DNA of 64,000 nt, taken from JABGPL01 sp964387885 (GTDB taxonomy: Bacteria > Electryoneota > AABM5-125-24 > Hatepunaeales > Hatepunaeaceae). The stretch covers positions 1 to 64,000 of the forward strand of contig CAYLYZ010000018.1 of NCBI GenBank assembly GCA_964387885.1, given 5' to 3'. The first letter of the stretch is position 1, and each line of letters begins with the position of its first letter. The position numbers were made by a program, and so were the translations under genes. The notes under the pieces are model-generated. The model was not told the origin of the DNA and searched no databases. It was given only the letters and a program-made list of their open reading frames with translations. Below, one piece after another: positions 1 through 8,850 of this stretch.

Positions 1-802
1 CATTATCACGAACGCCTTGTAATTTATTATAGTACTCCGTTCGGTTTTTCTTGAAGTACAAACTCAAGTATAATAAAGGCTCTTTTAATACACCTTCAGC
101 GAATAATATCAATGTTATCAATAATCGTCCGATCCTGCCATTGCCATCAAGAAAGGGGTGTATTGTCTCAAACTGAACATGAGCCATCGCAGCTTTCTCA
201 AGGGGTGGTACTCTTTCAGGTTTATCATGGAAAAATTTCTCAAGGGCTCCCATACATTCCACAGTATACTCAGGTGGCGTCGGGACAAACGTTGCTTTAC
301 CGGGACGAGAACCACCTATCCAGTTTTGGGATACCTTAAACTCTCCAGAACTTTTTGTACTGCCTCTTCCCTCCTTAAGCAAGACACTATGAATCTCACG
401 TATCAATCTCAGTGATAAAGGAAAACCTTCACGAAGACGATCTATCCCATGGTTAAGTGCATCAACATATCGAGATACCTCTCTAACATCATCAAGTGGT
501 GCTCCGGGTATTTGACCGTGTTCGTGAAGAAGTAAATCTGACAATGAGGATTGAGTGCCCTCTATTTGTGAAGACAGTATGGCTTCTTTACGCACATAAG
601 AGTATATGAACAGATATGGATTCGGCAACAAATTGGTAATACTGTCCAATCGTCCCAGAGCCATCTGCCCATCTGAAAAAGCCTCACGTAGACTATCATC
701 CCAAATTATTTGTGGTTCAGGTGGAAGTGGGTGCGGAATAAATGCCTGAACTCTCTCTCCCGTTGTTGAGACTGTAACTAACCTTCCGGATTCTCTATTC
801 AC
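1..802 (-). CDS. Fic family protein (AMPylator type), C-terminus cut by window edge
   Basis: Fic-domain protein predicted to transfer AMP or a related nucleotide group to target proteins. Reading the minus strand from a GTG at 802 gives at least 267 residues running off the left end. A Fic core HPFFDGNGRIGR is visible (catalytic His, GNGRxxR phosphate-binding loop). Upstream is SSQIEGT, which fits the (S/T)xxxE(G/N) inhibitory helix of class II Fic proteins, where Glu blocks the active site from the N-terminal side. The start is supported by AAGGA nine bases upstream and an in-frame TAA just before it. The conserved N-terminal block (LLPNPYLFIYSYVRKEAILSSQIEGT) matches the usual Fic/DUF4172-like N-terminus. 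It reads away from mdh and is separated from it by a terminator. Whether it is a toxin partner or a solitary regulator cannot be told from the truncated end. Confidence 0.93.
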   Translation of the reverse strand, partial: MNRESGRLVTVSTTGERVQAFIPHPLPPEPQIIWDDSLREAFSDGQMALGRLDSITNLLPNPYLFIYSYVRKEAILSSQIEGTQSSLSDLLLHEHGQIPGAPLDDVREVSRYVDALNHGIDRLREGFPLSLRLIREIHSVLLKEGRGSTKSSGEFKVSQNWIGGSRPGKATFVPTPPEYTVECMGALEKFFHDKPERVPPLEKAAMAHVQFETIHPFLDGNGRIGRLLITLILFAEGVLKEPLLYLSLYFKKNRTEYYNKLQGVRDN

Positions 803-814
803 AAAGCTCAGTCC

Positions 815-835
815 TTGTTAAATTTTTTTTAACAA
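815..835 (-). promoter_or_regulatory. Dyad over the fic leader, possible operator
   Basis: TTGTTAAA and TTTAACAA arms flank five T's just upstream of and partly beside the fic Shine-Dalgarno. A further TTGTTAAA half-site follows about 20 bases away. The position would suit autoregulation, but the AT-rich composition makes chance likely. A weak TTGTTA-N17-TATTTT promoter can be drawn further upstream on the minus strand. Confidence 0.25.
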
Positions 836-942
836 CACATCTCTTGTTAAAATAAAGGGTGTTTTTTTTAATAACAATCTATTTATGTAATTATTTTTAT
901 CAAATCCCACAAGCAAAAATTGTTTCCACATTAATCAGATAT

Positions 943-989
943 AAAAAAAAGGCTGATCGAATGAACTCCGCAGATCATCCGACCAACCT
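943..989 (-). terminator. Rho-independent terminator of mdh
   Basis: On the minus strand a 15-bp stem (arms 975-989 and 950-964) with G-U pairs, a 10-base loop and a run of eight U's. It lies about 45 bases after the mdh stop codon. Confidence 0.9.
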
Positions 990-1033
990 TTCTTATTAAT
1001 CAAATCAGATTAAAAAACCTGATCAATCAATAC

Positions 1034-1975
1034 TTATATCCTCTCATCCACATCAACAACTGCGCCTTTGACAGCATTCAGTGAAATTTCGAGTAATGCC
1101 TTTTCTTCATCGGTCAATGCGACTTCGATGATTTTTTCCACACCACCAGCGCCGATAACTGCAGGGACACCGAGATAGAAATTGTTGATACCGTACTCAC
1201 CTTCTAACAAGGCTGCGACCGGGAGTACCCGTTTCTTGTCTTTGAGGTATGAGTTAGCCATCTCGATAGCGCATGCTGCCGGCGAGAAGAATGCTGAACC
1301 GTTACCGAGTAATTTTACAATTTCGGTACCTGCAGCGCGGGTACGCTTGGAAATTGCTTCGATGGTTTCAGAGTCCATCAGTTCGGTTAAAGGAATACCA
1401 CCGACTGTTGTAAGTCTGGGTAGTGGAACCATTGTTGGCCCATGACCACCGAGAACTGTTGCGGCTACATCTTCAACGGAAACGTTGAGTTCCATTGCGA
1501 TGAATGAACGGAAACGTGATGTATCAAGCACTCCAGCCATTCCACATACGCGACTCTTCGGGAATCCGGTAATCTTCCGGAAAGCATAAACCATTGAGTC
1601 GAGTGGATTTGTTACGATTACGCAGAATGCATTCGGGCAATACTTCTTGACCTGATTTGCTACGTTTGTGATAATCTTGACATTGATGTCGAGCAGATCG
1701 TCGCGGGTCATTCCGGGCTTGCGGGGCAGACCTGCTGTAACGATGACGACATCGGCACCTTCGATATCAGCGTAGTCCGATGTTCCGGTCATGTCAGCAT
1801 CGTAACCGCCGACTGCCGTACCTTCCGCCATATCAAGCATCTTACCCTTGACCATTCCTTCCATTTCGGGAATGTCGAGCATGACAACATCACCAAGTTG
1901 CTTCTGGGCACACAGTAATGCCATGATGCCACCGATCTGGCCTCCACCAATCAGTGCTATTTTTTTTCTTGCCAT
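1034..1975 (-). CDS. mdh: Malate dehydrogenase (NAD-dependent, LDH-like type)
   Basis: Interconverts malate and oxaloacetate with NAD(H) in the cytoplasm (TCA cycle). The 313 residues are a full-length LDH-like MDH. The N-terminal Rossmann loop is GGGQIGG (about residues 10-16), with Asp34 at the end of beta-2, which favours NAD over NADP. The substrate loop LPRKPGMTR (83-91) supplies the two arginines that bind the dicarboxylate, TNP at 122-124 follows, Asp151/Arg154 are the relay and second substrate arginine, and GGHG gives catalytic His178. The start is clear: AGGAGGAG lies shortly before the ATG. A TATAAT-like -10 sits at about 2000-2005 on the minus strand without a good -35. It is monocistronic, with a strong terminator downstream and a palindromic repeat pair upstream. 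Confidence 0.97.
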   Translation of the reverse strand: MARKKIALIGGGQIGGIMALLCAQKQLGDVVMLDIPEMEGMVKGKMLDMAEGTAVGGYDADMTGTSDYADIEGADVVIVTAGLPRKPGMTRDDLLDINVKIITNVANQVKKYCPNAFCVIVTNPLDSMVYAFRKITGFPKSRVCGMAGVLDTSRFRSFIAMELNVSVEDVAATVLGGHGPTMVPLPRLTTVGGIPLTELMDSETIEAISKRTRAAGTEIVKLLGNGSAFFSPAACAIEMANSYLKDKKRVLPVAALLEGEYGINNFYLGVPAVIGAGGVEKIIEVALTDEEKALLEISLNAVKGAVVDVDERI

Positions 1976-2042
1976 TTTAACTCCTCCTGGAAAACGTGTA
2001 TTATAATCGTGAGATTAATCGACCCTGTGAAACTATGAGTGC

Positions 2043-2105
2043 TGTCAGGCGTCCTCGCCTGACACTTAAGTTATCTTTTTTACGTCAGGCGGGGACGCCT
2101 GACGG
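2043..2105. repeat. REPIN-like inverted pair of GTCAGGCG palindromes
   Basis: Two palindromes with stem GTCAGGCG/CGCCTGAC (2044-2063 and 2083-2105) lie head to head with a roughly 19-base AT-rich spacer. Their loops (TCCTC and GGGGA) are inverted copies of each other, so the second unit is the reverse complement of the first. Related degenerate units occur near 35877-35890, 37640-37770 and 58485-58515. Confidence 0.75.
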
Positions 2106-2114
2106 CACTTTTAT

Positions 2115-2140
2115 CTGGATTCCCGCCTTCGCGGGAATGA
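2115..2140. repeat. Single GGATTCCCGCC..GGCGGGAAT type palindrome
   Basis: CTGGATTCCCGCC followed by TTCGCGGGAATGA forms a short GC hairpin. The same unit occurs as inverted pairs at 35924-35994 and 58386-58455. It is intergenic, between rpmA and mdh. Confidence 0.75.
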
Positions 2141-2156
2141 TATATAGAAATCTAAA

Positions 2157-2414
2157 TTAATCCGACTCTGTATATACGCTGATCGCATTTCGTCCGCGGT
2201 AACGTTCAAAAACTACCTTTCCCGGAGCCAGTGCAAACAGTGTGTCGTCCTTACCAATACCTACGTTCTTGCCGGGGTGATGATGTGTTCCGCGCTGACG
2301 CGAAATAATCGTCCCGGTTGTAACCATCTCCCCACCAAAACGTTTGATTCCGAGTCGCTGTGCGTTGGAATCTCGTCCGTTACGTGAGCTACCGCCACCT
2401 TTCTTGTGAGCCAT
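2157..2414 (-). CDS. rpmA: 50S ribosomal protein L27
   Basis: Large-subunit ribosomal protein near the peptidyl-transferase centre. The 85 residues start MAHKKGGGSSRNGRDSNAQR, the standard basic L27 N-terminus reaching toward the P-site, with no cleavable Firmicutes-type extension. The body (LGIKRFGG, the GTHHHPG loop, VGIGKDDTLFAL) is canonical. It follows rplU with a 3-base gap in the usual rplU-rpmA pair and shares its promoter. Confidence 0.98.
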   Translation of the reverse strand: MAHKKGGGSSRNGRDSNAQRLGIKRFGGEMVTTGTIISRQRGTHHHPGKNVGIGKDDTLFALAPGKVVFERYRGRNAISVYTESD

Positions 2415-2417
2415 TAT

Positions 2418-2732
2418 TTAGCCCCCCTTCTCAATTGATTTCACTTTCAAAACCGTGTACTGCTGTTTATGACCGATTGTACGGCGCATACCACCGCGGC
2501 GTTTGAAAATCACAGAACGCACTTTCGGACGTCGATCATGCTTTACAACTTCAAGGTTTACCTTATAGGGAAGTTGGGGTGTGCCTATCTCAACGTTATC
2601 TCCATCAGCAATCATCATAACATCATCAACTGTCACCTGACCACCGGGCTCAACATCCATTCTATCAACTTCAACCGGCTCATCCTGTGAGACACGATAT
2701 TGACGACCAGCTATTTTTACTATGGCATACAT
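2418..2732 (-). CDS. rplU: 50S ribosomal protein L21
   Basis: Large-subunit ribosomal protein that binds 23S rRNA. The open frame extends further upstream, but the true start is the ATG giving MYAIVKIAGRQYRVS (104 residues, usual length). GAGGA lies eight bases before it. The C-terminus carries the RRGGMRRTIGHKQQYT motif that contacts rRNA. It is first gene of the rplU-rpmA operon, with a near-consensus promoter about 35 bases upstream. Confidence 0.98.
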   Translation of the reverse strand: MYAIVKIAGRQYRVSQDEPVEVDRMDVEPGGQVTVDDVMMIADGDNVEIGTPQLPYKVNLEVVKHDRRPKVRSVIFKRRGGMRRTIGHKQQYTVLKVKSIEKGG

Positions 2733-2766
2733 AGTTTTTATCCTCGCAAAAATTATCAAGACTTAT

Positions 2767-2795
2767 AATATAATCATTCACATTCTAATCGTCAA
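2767..2795 (-). promoter_or_regulatory. Sigma70-type promoter of rplU-rpmA
   Basis: On the minus strand TTGACG (2790-2795), a 17-base spacer and TATATT (2767-2772). It lies in the gap between the rng stop and the rplU start, giving a leader of about 30 bases. Confidence 0.75.
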
Positions 2796-2807
2796 TATCT
2801 TTTGCGC

Positions 2808-4361
2808 TTAATGCCCGGATTTTCCAATGTTATTGACTAAAAAGTCAGTTGTTACATCCTGCTTCTGTTTATATGAGTATCCGCGGAATTCTTCGATCTT
2901 CATATCCTCATCTACTTCCATAGTAATAAAGACTCGATTGTTCCACATAATCCGTGCTATCCGGCTGTTTATACCACCCGAAAGGAAGTCTTTAACCTTT
3001 GGATTTAGCACCAATCCAAGTCTTCGCTCATGTGTATGAGACGTAAATCTCTTGATCCACCGTTCAAGGAATGTTACAACTGTTTCCATCGATGGTACGA
3101 GGCCGGTGCCGTCGCATTTAGGGCAAGGTTCGCGGAAAGTAGATAATAGTGAGGGTCTGATCCGCTGACGGGTCATTTCCATCAGGCCAAATGCACTAAT
3201 AGGAGCGATATCCCATTTTGCTCTGTCCATGCGTAGAGCGCGTCTCATTTCTTCAAAAACTCTGTCACGATTTGATGGCAACCCCATGTCTATGAAATCA
3301 ATGACAAGAATCCCACCAATATCTCTAAGCCGCAACTGACGACATATTTCTCGAGCGGCTTTCAAATTTACCTTAAGCGAATTCTCCTCATGATCCCGTT
3401 TGCCAACAAATCTACCGCTGTTAACATCAATAGCTATTAATGCCTCGGTTTGATCAAAATAGAGGTATCCACCCCCGTTCATCCAAATCTTACGCATTAA
3501 ACTCTTTTCGATCTCGAGCTCAATTCCGAATTTATCAAAGATCGGGATTCTGTCGGTGTATAGTTTTATTTTATTGGTAAGGTTAGGTGCAACATCCTTA
3601 ATATAGTTGACTATCTCACGGTATTGTTTCCGAGAATCTATTACCAGGCTGTTTACTTCCGGTGTAAAAAGATCACGGATTACCGAGGATGCCATAGACA
3701 TATCCCGGTAAACCAATCCCGGCTCTTTTTGAGTTTTGAGTGTATTTAATACTTTTTTCCAGCTCTTTATGCACCTTTCGAGATCTGCCCGTAAAACTTG
3801 TTCACTTTTTGTCTCTGCTTGTGTCCTTATTATAAGTCCATATTCCTTTGGGCAGATTCGTCTTGCAACTTGTCTTAGTCTTTTCTTTTCCTGGAAGCTT
3901 CTTATTTTTCGCGAGACTCCCATGAATGTTTCGCTGGGCACAAGTACCAGAAAACGACCCGGTAGAGATATCTGCGAACTGACTCGAGGTCCCTTAGTAC
4001 CAATAGGTTCCTTGATTATTTGAACTAAAATTTCCTGACCGACCTTCAGATCAGGCTTTTCCGATTTCCTGCGTGAGTTATGACTTCTGCCCCTACCATG
4101 GTCATCTTCATCACCATTTTGAGAATAACGGTCTCCTCCCCCTATATCAGAAAAATGCAAAAATGCATCCTGCTGAAAACCAATATTAACGAACGCGGCG
4201 GACATCCCCACCATTACTTTGCGAACGATTCCTTTGTAGAGACTGCCGACCATACGTTCATTTTCAGGCCGTTCTACAAATACCTCTACCAACTGATCGT
4301 CCTCAAGGAGGGCAATCCGAGTTTCACTCGTAGTTGAATTTATTACAATATCTTGCTTCAT
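2808..4361 (-). CDS. rng: Ribonuclease E/G family endoribonuclease
   Basis: Endoribonuclease of the RNase E/G family, acting in rRNA and mRNA processing. The 517 residues match RNase G rather than the long RNase E. An N-terminal S1 domain (about 35-130) is interrupted by a charged D/R/S-rich insert at about 75-103. The 5'-sensor/RNase H-like region follows. The catalytic Asp motifs are AIDVNSG and VIDFIDM. The Zn-link is CPKCDGTG, the dimer-making cysteine pair of the family. The start lies 2 bases after the radical-SAM stop, so the two are cotranscribed. This placement next to rplU/rpmA and the TIGR03960-type gene is a common arrangement. Confidence 0.95.
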   Translation of the reverse strand: MKQDIVINSTTSETRIALLEDDQLVEVFVERPENERMVGSLYKGIVRKVMVGMSAAFVNIGFQQDAFLHFSDIGGGDRYSQNGDEDDHGRGRSHNSRRKSEKPDLKVGQEILVQIIKEPIGTKGPRVSSQISLPGRFLVLVPSETFMGVSRKIRSFQEKKRLRQVARRICPKEYGLIIRTQAETKSEQVLRADLERCIKSWKKVLNTLKTQKEPGLVYRDMSMASSVIRDLFTPEVNSLVIDSRKQYREIVNYIKDVAPNLTNKIKLYTDRIPIFDKFGIELEIEKSLMRKIWMNGGGYLYFDQTEALIAIDVNSGRFVGKRDHEENSLKVNLKAAREICRQLRLRDIGGILVIDFIDMGLPSNRDRVFEEMRRALRMDRAKWDIAPISAFGLMEMTRQRIRPSLLSTFREPCPKCDGTGLVPSMETVVTFLERWIKRFTSHTHERRLGLVLNPKVKDFLSGGINSRIARIMWNNRVFITMEVDEDMKIEEFRGYSYKQKQDVTTDFLVNNIGKSGH

Positions 4362-4363
4362 CT

Positions 4364-6856
4364 TTAAGTTTCTAAAAGAGTCACGCTCAACAATTCGGGA
4401 GCGTGCTCAGAATCCCATATTTGTTCCCCGGAACCGGTAATTTCACGTATTGCATCTTCCGGTTTAGGAAATCTGTTTTTCTCGCCCGTGCGCTTCAGTT
4501 TTAAATAAATCGTTCTCCCCCCCGGGATTTCACTCCAGGATACTACACCCCCTTCTTCACCTGAAATGTCCATCTCAGAACTTATCTGAACCGGCTTGTT
4601 AAATCGAAGCCTGTAGCTTCGATGTGTGCCCGGTTCTGTACTTCCCTTCTTTGTAATTCTTGTCAAACTCAATGGCTTTATCCCGCCCGGAAAAAAGCCC
4701 TTCGCTTGTTCTGCAAATTTCGTCAGATTTGAAATTTCAGCAGATTCAAACTCCAGCCATGTCTGAACCATTCCTATTCCGAGCGAAATTGCAGGCCCAT
4801 ATCTGACTCTCGGTCGAGGATTAAAACCTTCGCTGTATTTCATCTCAACACCAGACCTTCTCAAACTTCGCTCAACAACACTCATCAAATCATGATGTCC
4901 AAGAAATCGAGCCTTCCCAAGTTTGGTAAAAGTCAACCGATGCCAATAATACAGTCCTGAGTTATCCCTAAAACTCTCGTCCCAATTCGACTTAACCGGT
5001 ATATCCGGAGTTGGTGATATTTGGTCACAGATTCCCGTTAAACCACATAATGGACAATCTCCAACTCTGCAATCACTAAGTCGAATCGCATCACGAGCAC
5101 GATTTTGTTCATCTTTGATGAAGTGTTTCGTAATGCCTTTCGTTATGTGATTCCACGGACGAGGTTCATCATCGTCAAGAGAACCTAATAATCCTCGCCA
5201 ATCGGGAAGTAATCGATTCAGCGCATCGGACCATCTCTGATAGGAAAACTCCCCTCCCCATCCTTCAAATCCCGGTCCAATGTTCGCAATTTCCTCGATT
5301 ACCGGAGCTAATCGTCTGTCTCCCCGAGCCAGCACAGTCTCAATAACGCTCTCCCGTGGATCCCGCCATGATTTTTTTATCCAGCGACCCCTTAAGAAGC
5401 GATATATTTCACGCTGACGCGAGTTAAGTTCACCAACCTCACCGAATCCCTCATTAGCAAATATACTGTGTGGTTTCGGGATAAAAGGAGCCACTGAAAA
5501 CCGGATTTCCCTGCCGCGAGGAACTTTCTTCGCTAACCGCTTTAGCAGCTTTGCACCCTCTTCAATATCACCCTTCGTTTCAGTCGGCAAACCGACCATT
5601 AAATACAGCTTTACGGCATTCCAACCATGTCTGTATGCCCGATCAACTGCATCGAACAACTCTTCCTCACACACAGTTTTATTGATTACCGAGCGCAACC
5701 TCTCACTCCCGGCTTCAATTGCGAAGGTGAGAGTCGATTTCTTTCCGCCAGTATCAATTGCGGCGATTTCCTCAGTAAAAGAAGATGGCCTAAGCGAAGG
5801 GAAGGCTAAGGTTGCTCTTCTACGAACATTGTTATTGTCATGCGCGGATAACCTCTCCGCTAATACTTGAAGCAGAAGTTGCAGATGGCTGTAATCCGAT
5901 GTTGAAAGTGATAACAAACCCACCTCGTCCCAACCGGTAATAGCAAGTCCTGAGATAATCTGATCAGCAATATCATTTATCGGACGTTCTCGCACCGGAC
6001 GATGGAGCATTCCAGCCTGGCAAAATCGACACCCCTGGGTACAACCTCTCATGATCTCGACCGTCAACCTGTCATGGGTTCCACGTATAGCCGGAACGAA
6101 AGGTCGAGTTGGATAAAACTCCGATTTTAATTCGACAACAGTGCGAGCTCTGATCCGGGCACGGGCGCCGACATCAGGCAGTAATTGTCGCGGATCGGAT
6201 TTATCCGGTCGATATAAACCCGGTATGTAAATCCCTTCAAGTTGATTTAGCGCATTTCTCTTATCATCGGTAGAAGATTTCTTGAAATCTCTCCTGCGCA
6301 TTAATCTGACAAATTCCGGTACAGCTTCTTCCCCATCACCGATCAGAAAGGCATCAAAAAACAATGCCACCGGTTCCGGGTGATATGCACATGGGCCACC
6401 GCCCAATATTACCGGGTAGTGTCTCCCTGAACGATCACTTTCCAGATTTCGATCTCTCGTCCGTCTCGGAATTCCGGAGAGATCAAGGATTTTTAGTACT
6501 CCGGGGTAATGCAATTCAGTCTGAAGTGTAATCCCGAGCGCATCATAATCCTTCAGCGGTCGTCCACTCTCCAGACTGCAAAGGTGCGAACGACTGCTGA
6601 TAAGCTCCCTCTGCATATCATGCCAGGGTAAATATGCTCTTTCGCAGACGACACCTTCTATCTGATTGAACAGATGGTAAAGAATCTGATATCCATAATA
6701 GGATATCCCGATTTCGTAAAGATCAGGAAAAACAAGACATATCCGAAATTCAGCATCATCATTTGGTTTGCGAGAAAAAAACTCACCACCAAGATAACGT
6801 GCCGGTCTCTCAATCTTTGTCCCTGGTCTTAAAGGTACGACTTTATTTAAATACAT
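4364..6856 (-). CDS. Radical SAM protein fused to DUF2344 (TIGR03960-TIGR03936 type)
   Basis: An 830-residue two-part protein. Residues about 1-240 resemble a B12-binding-like domain with LGGGPCAYHPEP near 151-162. The radical SAM core has the CxxxCxxC cluster C272-C276-C279 (RGCTQGCRFCQAG) for a 4Fe-4S cluster. A cysteine-rich stretch near residue 600 (CRVGDCPLCGLTGIC) may bind metal. The C-terminal part, from about 640 (LTFTKLGKARFLGHHDLM), is the DUF2344 domain, a separate protein in many Firmicutes but fused here. The substrate is unknown. The constant link to rng, rplU and rpmA suggests an RNA or translation role, which is inference only. First gene of the unit with rng. Confidence 0.92.
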   Translation of the reverse strand: MYLNKVVPLRPGTKIERPARYLGGEFFSRKPNDDAEFRICLVFPDLYEIGISYYGYQILYHLFNQIEGVVCERAYLPWHDMQRELISSRSHLCSLESGRPLKDYDALGITLQTELHYPGVLKILDLSGIPRRTRDRNLESDRSGRHYPVILGGGPCAYHPEPVALFFDAFLIGDGEEAVPEFVRLMRRRDFKKSSTDDKRNALNQLEGIYIPGLYRPDKSDPRQLLPDVGARARIRARTVVELKSEFYPTRPFVPAIRGTHDRLTVEIMRGCTQGCRFCQAGMLHRPVRERPINDIADQIISGLAITGWDEVGLLSLSTSDYSHLQLLLQVLAERLSAHDNNNVRRRATLAFPSLRPSSFTEEIAAIDTGGKKSTLTFAIEAGSERLRSVINKTVCEEELFDAVDRAYRHGWNAVKLYLMVGLPTETKGDIEEGAKLLKRLAKKVPRGREIRFSVAPFIPKPHSIFANEGFGEVGELNSRQREIYRFLRGRWIKKSWRDPRESVIETVLARGDRRLAPVIEEIANIGPGFEGWGGEFSYQRWSDALNRLLPDWRGLLGSLDDDEPRPWNHITKGITKHFIKDEQNRARDAIRLSDCRVGDCPLCGLTGICDQISPTPDIPVKSNWDESFRDNSGLYYWHRLTFTKLGKARFLGHHDLMSVVERSLRRSGVEMKYSEGFNPRPRVRYGPAISLGIGMVQTWLEFESAEISNLTKFAEQAKGFFPGGIKPLSLTRITKKGSTEPGTHRSYRLRFNKPVQISSEMDISGEEGGVVSWSEIPGGRTIYLKLKRTGEKNRFPKPEDAIREITGSGEQIWDSEHAPELLSVTLLET

Positions 6857-7018
6857 TAACTTCTTTTATCTACTCAGCCTGCATAATAGTAGCGAAGGCA
6901 ATCCTGCCTGCGTTTTTGTACTGCATAATCCACTCCCGCAGAGGCGTATGCTACTGAAATTGTGAGTCAAATGTAAGTCAAATCCGCTACTAATTAAAAC
7001 GTATCGTATTCTGATAAC

Positions 7019-7561
7019 TTATCCGATATAAGTTGCCAGTACTCGATACCGATCAATACCCGATCTGTCCTGATTGGGAGCGATCTGAAAATTATAGACA
7101 AAATCGTCATCAGGCGTTGCAAATCCAATTCTGATCCTCGCACCGGAAGCGGCACAGCAGTAGGCTGAAAGCGGATTGTATTCGGCTGATAAGTCCACCG
7201 CCAGATCTGCATTCAGACTTTTCAATCTTGATTTCAATTTGCTGTTAGGAGCACCATAAAAAGTAAATTCATCTGGTTCAATTTCAAAAACATCAATACC
7301 AAAATCAGGTGGTGAGGCGCCCATCCCCGGTAATGCAATTGCGGTTATTGCCGCGAAGGGGAATCTGTTTCTTAACTTCCGGAAAACGATTTCAGCCGCC
7401 TTAACATCAATGCCAGCTTCAGGCCAGCAGACAGTACAATGATAAATATCTTCCCAAATGTTCTGCAGAGAGAGCTCAAAGGGTGAATTTGACCTGATTT
7501 CTTTCTTCACCATAATACTGGCAGCAAAATGTCTGAAGAAGTTACGTAAACGATCAATCAC
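7019..7561 (-). CDS. Small conserved protein, DUF6913-like / glycosyltransferase-9-like fold
   Basis: About 180 residues with no catalytic motif I can assign. The segment DLAVDLSAEYNPLSAYCCAASGARIRIGF resembles the middle of heptosyltransferase-like (GT9) N-domains and of short DUF6913 proteins of Bacteroidetes, which keep that half only. Function is unknown. I chose GTG at 7561 because GGAG lies nine bases upstream and the GTGATTGA makes an 8-base overlap with the stop of the CNNM/CorC gene. A GTG at 7576 is possible. Last gene of the phoH-pgpH-ybeY-corC unit. Confidence 0.7.
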   Translation of the reverse strand: MIDRLRNFFRHFAASIMVKKEIRSNSPFELSLQNIWEDIYHCTVCWPEAGIDVKAAEIVFRKLRNRFPFAAITAIALPGMGASPPDFGIDVFEIEPDEFTFYGAPNSKLKSRLKSLNADLAVDLSAEYNPLSAYCCAASGARIRIGFATPDDDFVYNFQIAPNQDRSGIDRYRVLATYIG

Positions 7562-8846
7562 CTTCGAAAACTCCACCTTCTTTTACAATACGGATTTTGG
7601 TGATCCTTTTACCTATAACCTCGTCAACGATGAATCGAAATCCATTGAATTCAAATTCCTGATTTGTCTTTGGGACTACACCTAACTCTTTGTACACAAA
7701 TCCAGCGATGGTGTCATAAGCATCACTCTCCTGAACAACTTCAAATCCCTGCATTTCATTGAATTCAGAAATACCCAACAGTCCATTGGCTAGTAATGTT
7801 TTTTCGTCGAGTCTTTTAACTAATGGTTGTTCGCTATCATACTCATCCTGAATCTCACCAACGATCTCCTCGATGATATCTTCCATCGTCACAAGACCGT
7901 CCACCCCACCATACTCGTCGACAATAATCGCCATATGAATCTTTTTAACCTGAAATTCGTGCAGCAAGTCATCAATTTTCTTCTCTTCAGGTACAAACAG
8001 AGTATTCGGACGCAGCATTGACTTCAGATTAAAGGTCTCTGAAGTTCGTGTAGCGGCAATCAGGTCTTTGGCGTACATTAATCCGATTATATTATCAATT
8101 GTGTCCTCGTAAACAGGAATCCTTGAATGCCCTCTTTCCACCACAAGATCAAGAAGCTCTTTCAATGGAGTACCAGCTTCAACAGCAACAATGTCAATTC
8201 TCGGAACCATGATCTCACGCACAGTAGTATCACCGAATTCAAAGATCGAGTTTATCATTCTACGTTCCTCGATCTCGAGCTCACCGCGTTCGTGACCAAC
8301 CTGTACTAATGCTCGAATCTCAGATTCTGACATGGTTGTAACGCTTTGCAGCTCAATTCCCATCATTTGGGAAAGGGATGAAGTCAACCACGACAGCGGA
8401 TATGCGAGGGGAGCAAGTAAAATCCGTATCGATAAAACAATAGAAGAAGTCTTACCTGCCCACTTTTCCGGATCACGTAATGCCATAAATTTAGGTACTA
8501 ATTCAGCAAGTACCAAAATCATGGCTGACATGACCGCAACTTCGATAATTACTGCCAAATCGGAGCTAATTCCAATATCCAGAGCAACTTCTGCAGCTAC
8601 CAATGCTGCAATTGCGGCAGCTGCTGTATTCACAGCAGTGTTGCCCGTTAGAATTACCGATAGCAGTAATCTCGGTTTTTCCATCAATTTTGCTGCACGT
8701 CTGGAGCGGGGATCAGATGATTCCCGCATCCTGTCCAGAACACTGCGGCTTAAGGAATAATATGCGCTTTCAACACTTGAGAAAAACGCAGATAGCACCA
8801 GCAGAAGAAAAACCACTGCCAGTTTTATCCATAACTCAGTATCCAA
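7554..8846 (-). CDS. CNNM/CorC-family membrane protein (HlyC/CorC, DUF21-CBS-CBS-CorC_C)
   Basis: Inner-membrane protein of the CNNM/CorC (TlyC) family, linked to Mg2+/Co2+ efflux. The 430 residues run: DUF21 domain with about four membrane segments (1-190, beginning LAVVFLLLVLSAFFSSVESAYY), two CBS domains (about 205-330, with REIMVPRIDIVAVE and VDEYGGVDGLVTMEDIIEEI), and a C-terminal transporter-associated CorC/HlyC domain (about 345-425). The ATP-Mg-binding CBS signature DEYGG is intact. It begins at a TTG 4 bases after the ybeY stop with GGTAAGG upstream. The pairing phoH-ybeY-corC mirrors ybeZ-ybeY-ybeX of E. coli. Confidence 0.93.
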   Translation of the reverse strand: MDTELWIKLAVVFLLLVLSAFFSSVESAYYSLSRSVLDRMRESSDPRSRRAAKLMEKPRLLLSVILTGNTAVNTAAAAIAALVAAEVALDIGISSDLAVIIEVAVMSAMILVLAELVPKFMALRDPEKWAGKTSSIVLSIRILLAPLAYPLSWLTSSLSQMMGIELQSVTTMSESEIRALVQVGHERGELEIEERRMINSIFEFGDTTVREIMVPRIDIVAVEAGTPLKELLDLVVERGHSRIPVYEDTIDNIIGLMYAKDLIAATRTSETFNLKSMLRPNTLFVPEEKKIDDLLHEFQVKKIHMAIIVDEYGGVDGLVTMEDIIEEIVGEIQDEYDSEQPLVKRLDEKTLLANGLLGISEFNEMQGFEVVQESDAYDTIAGFVYKELGVVPKTNQEFEFNGFRFIVDEVIGKRITKIRIVKEGGVFEGD

Positions 8847-8850
8847 TGCC

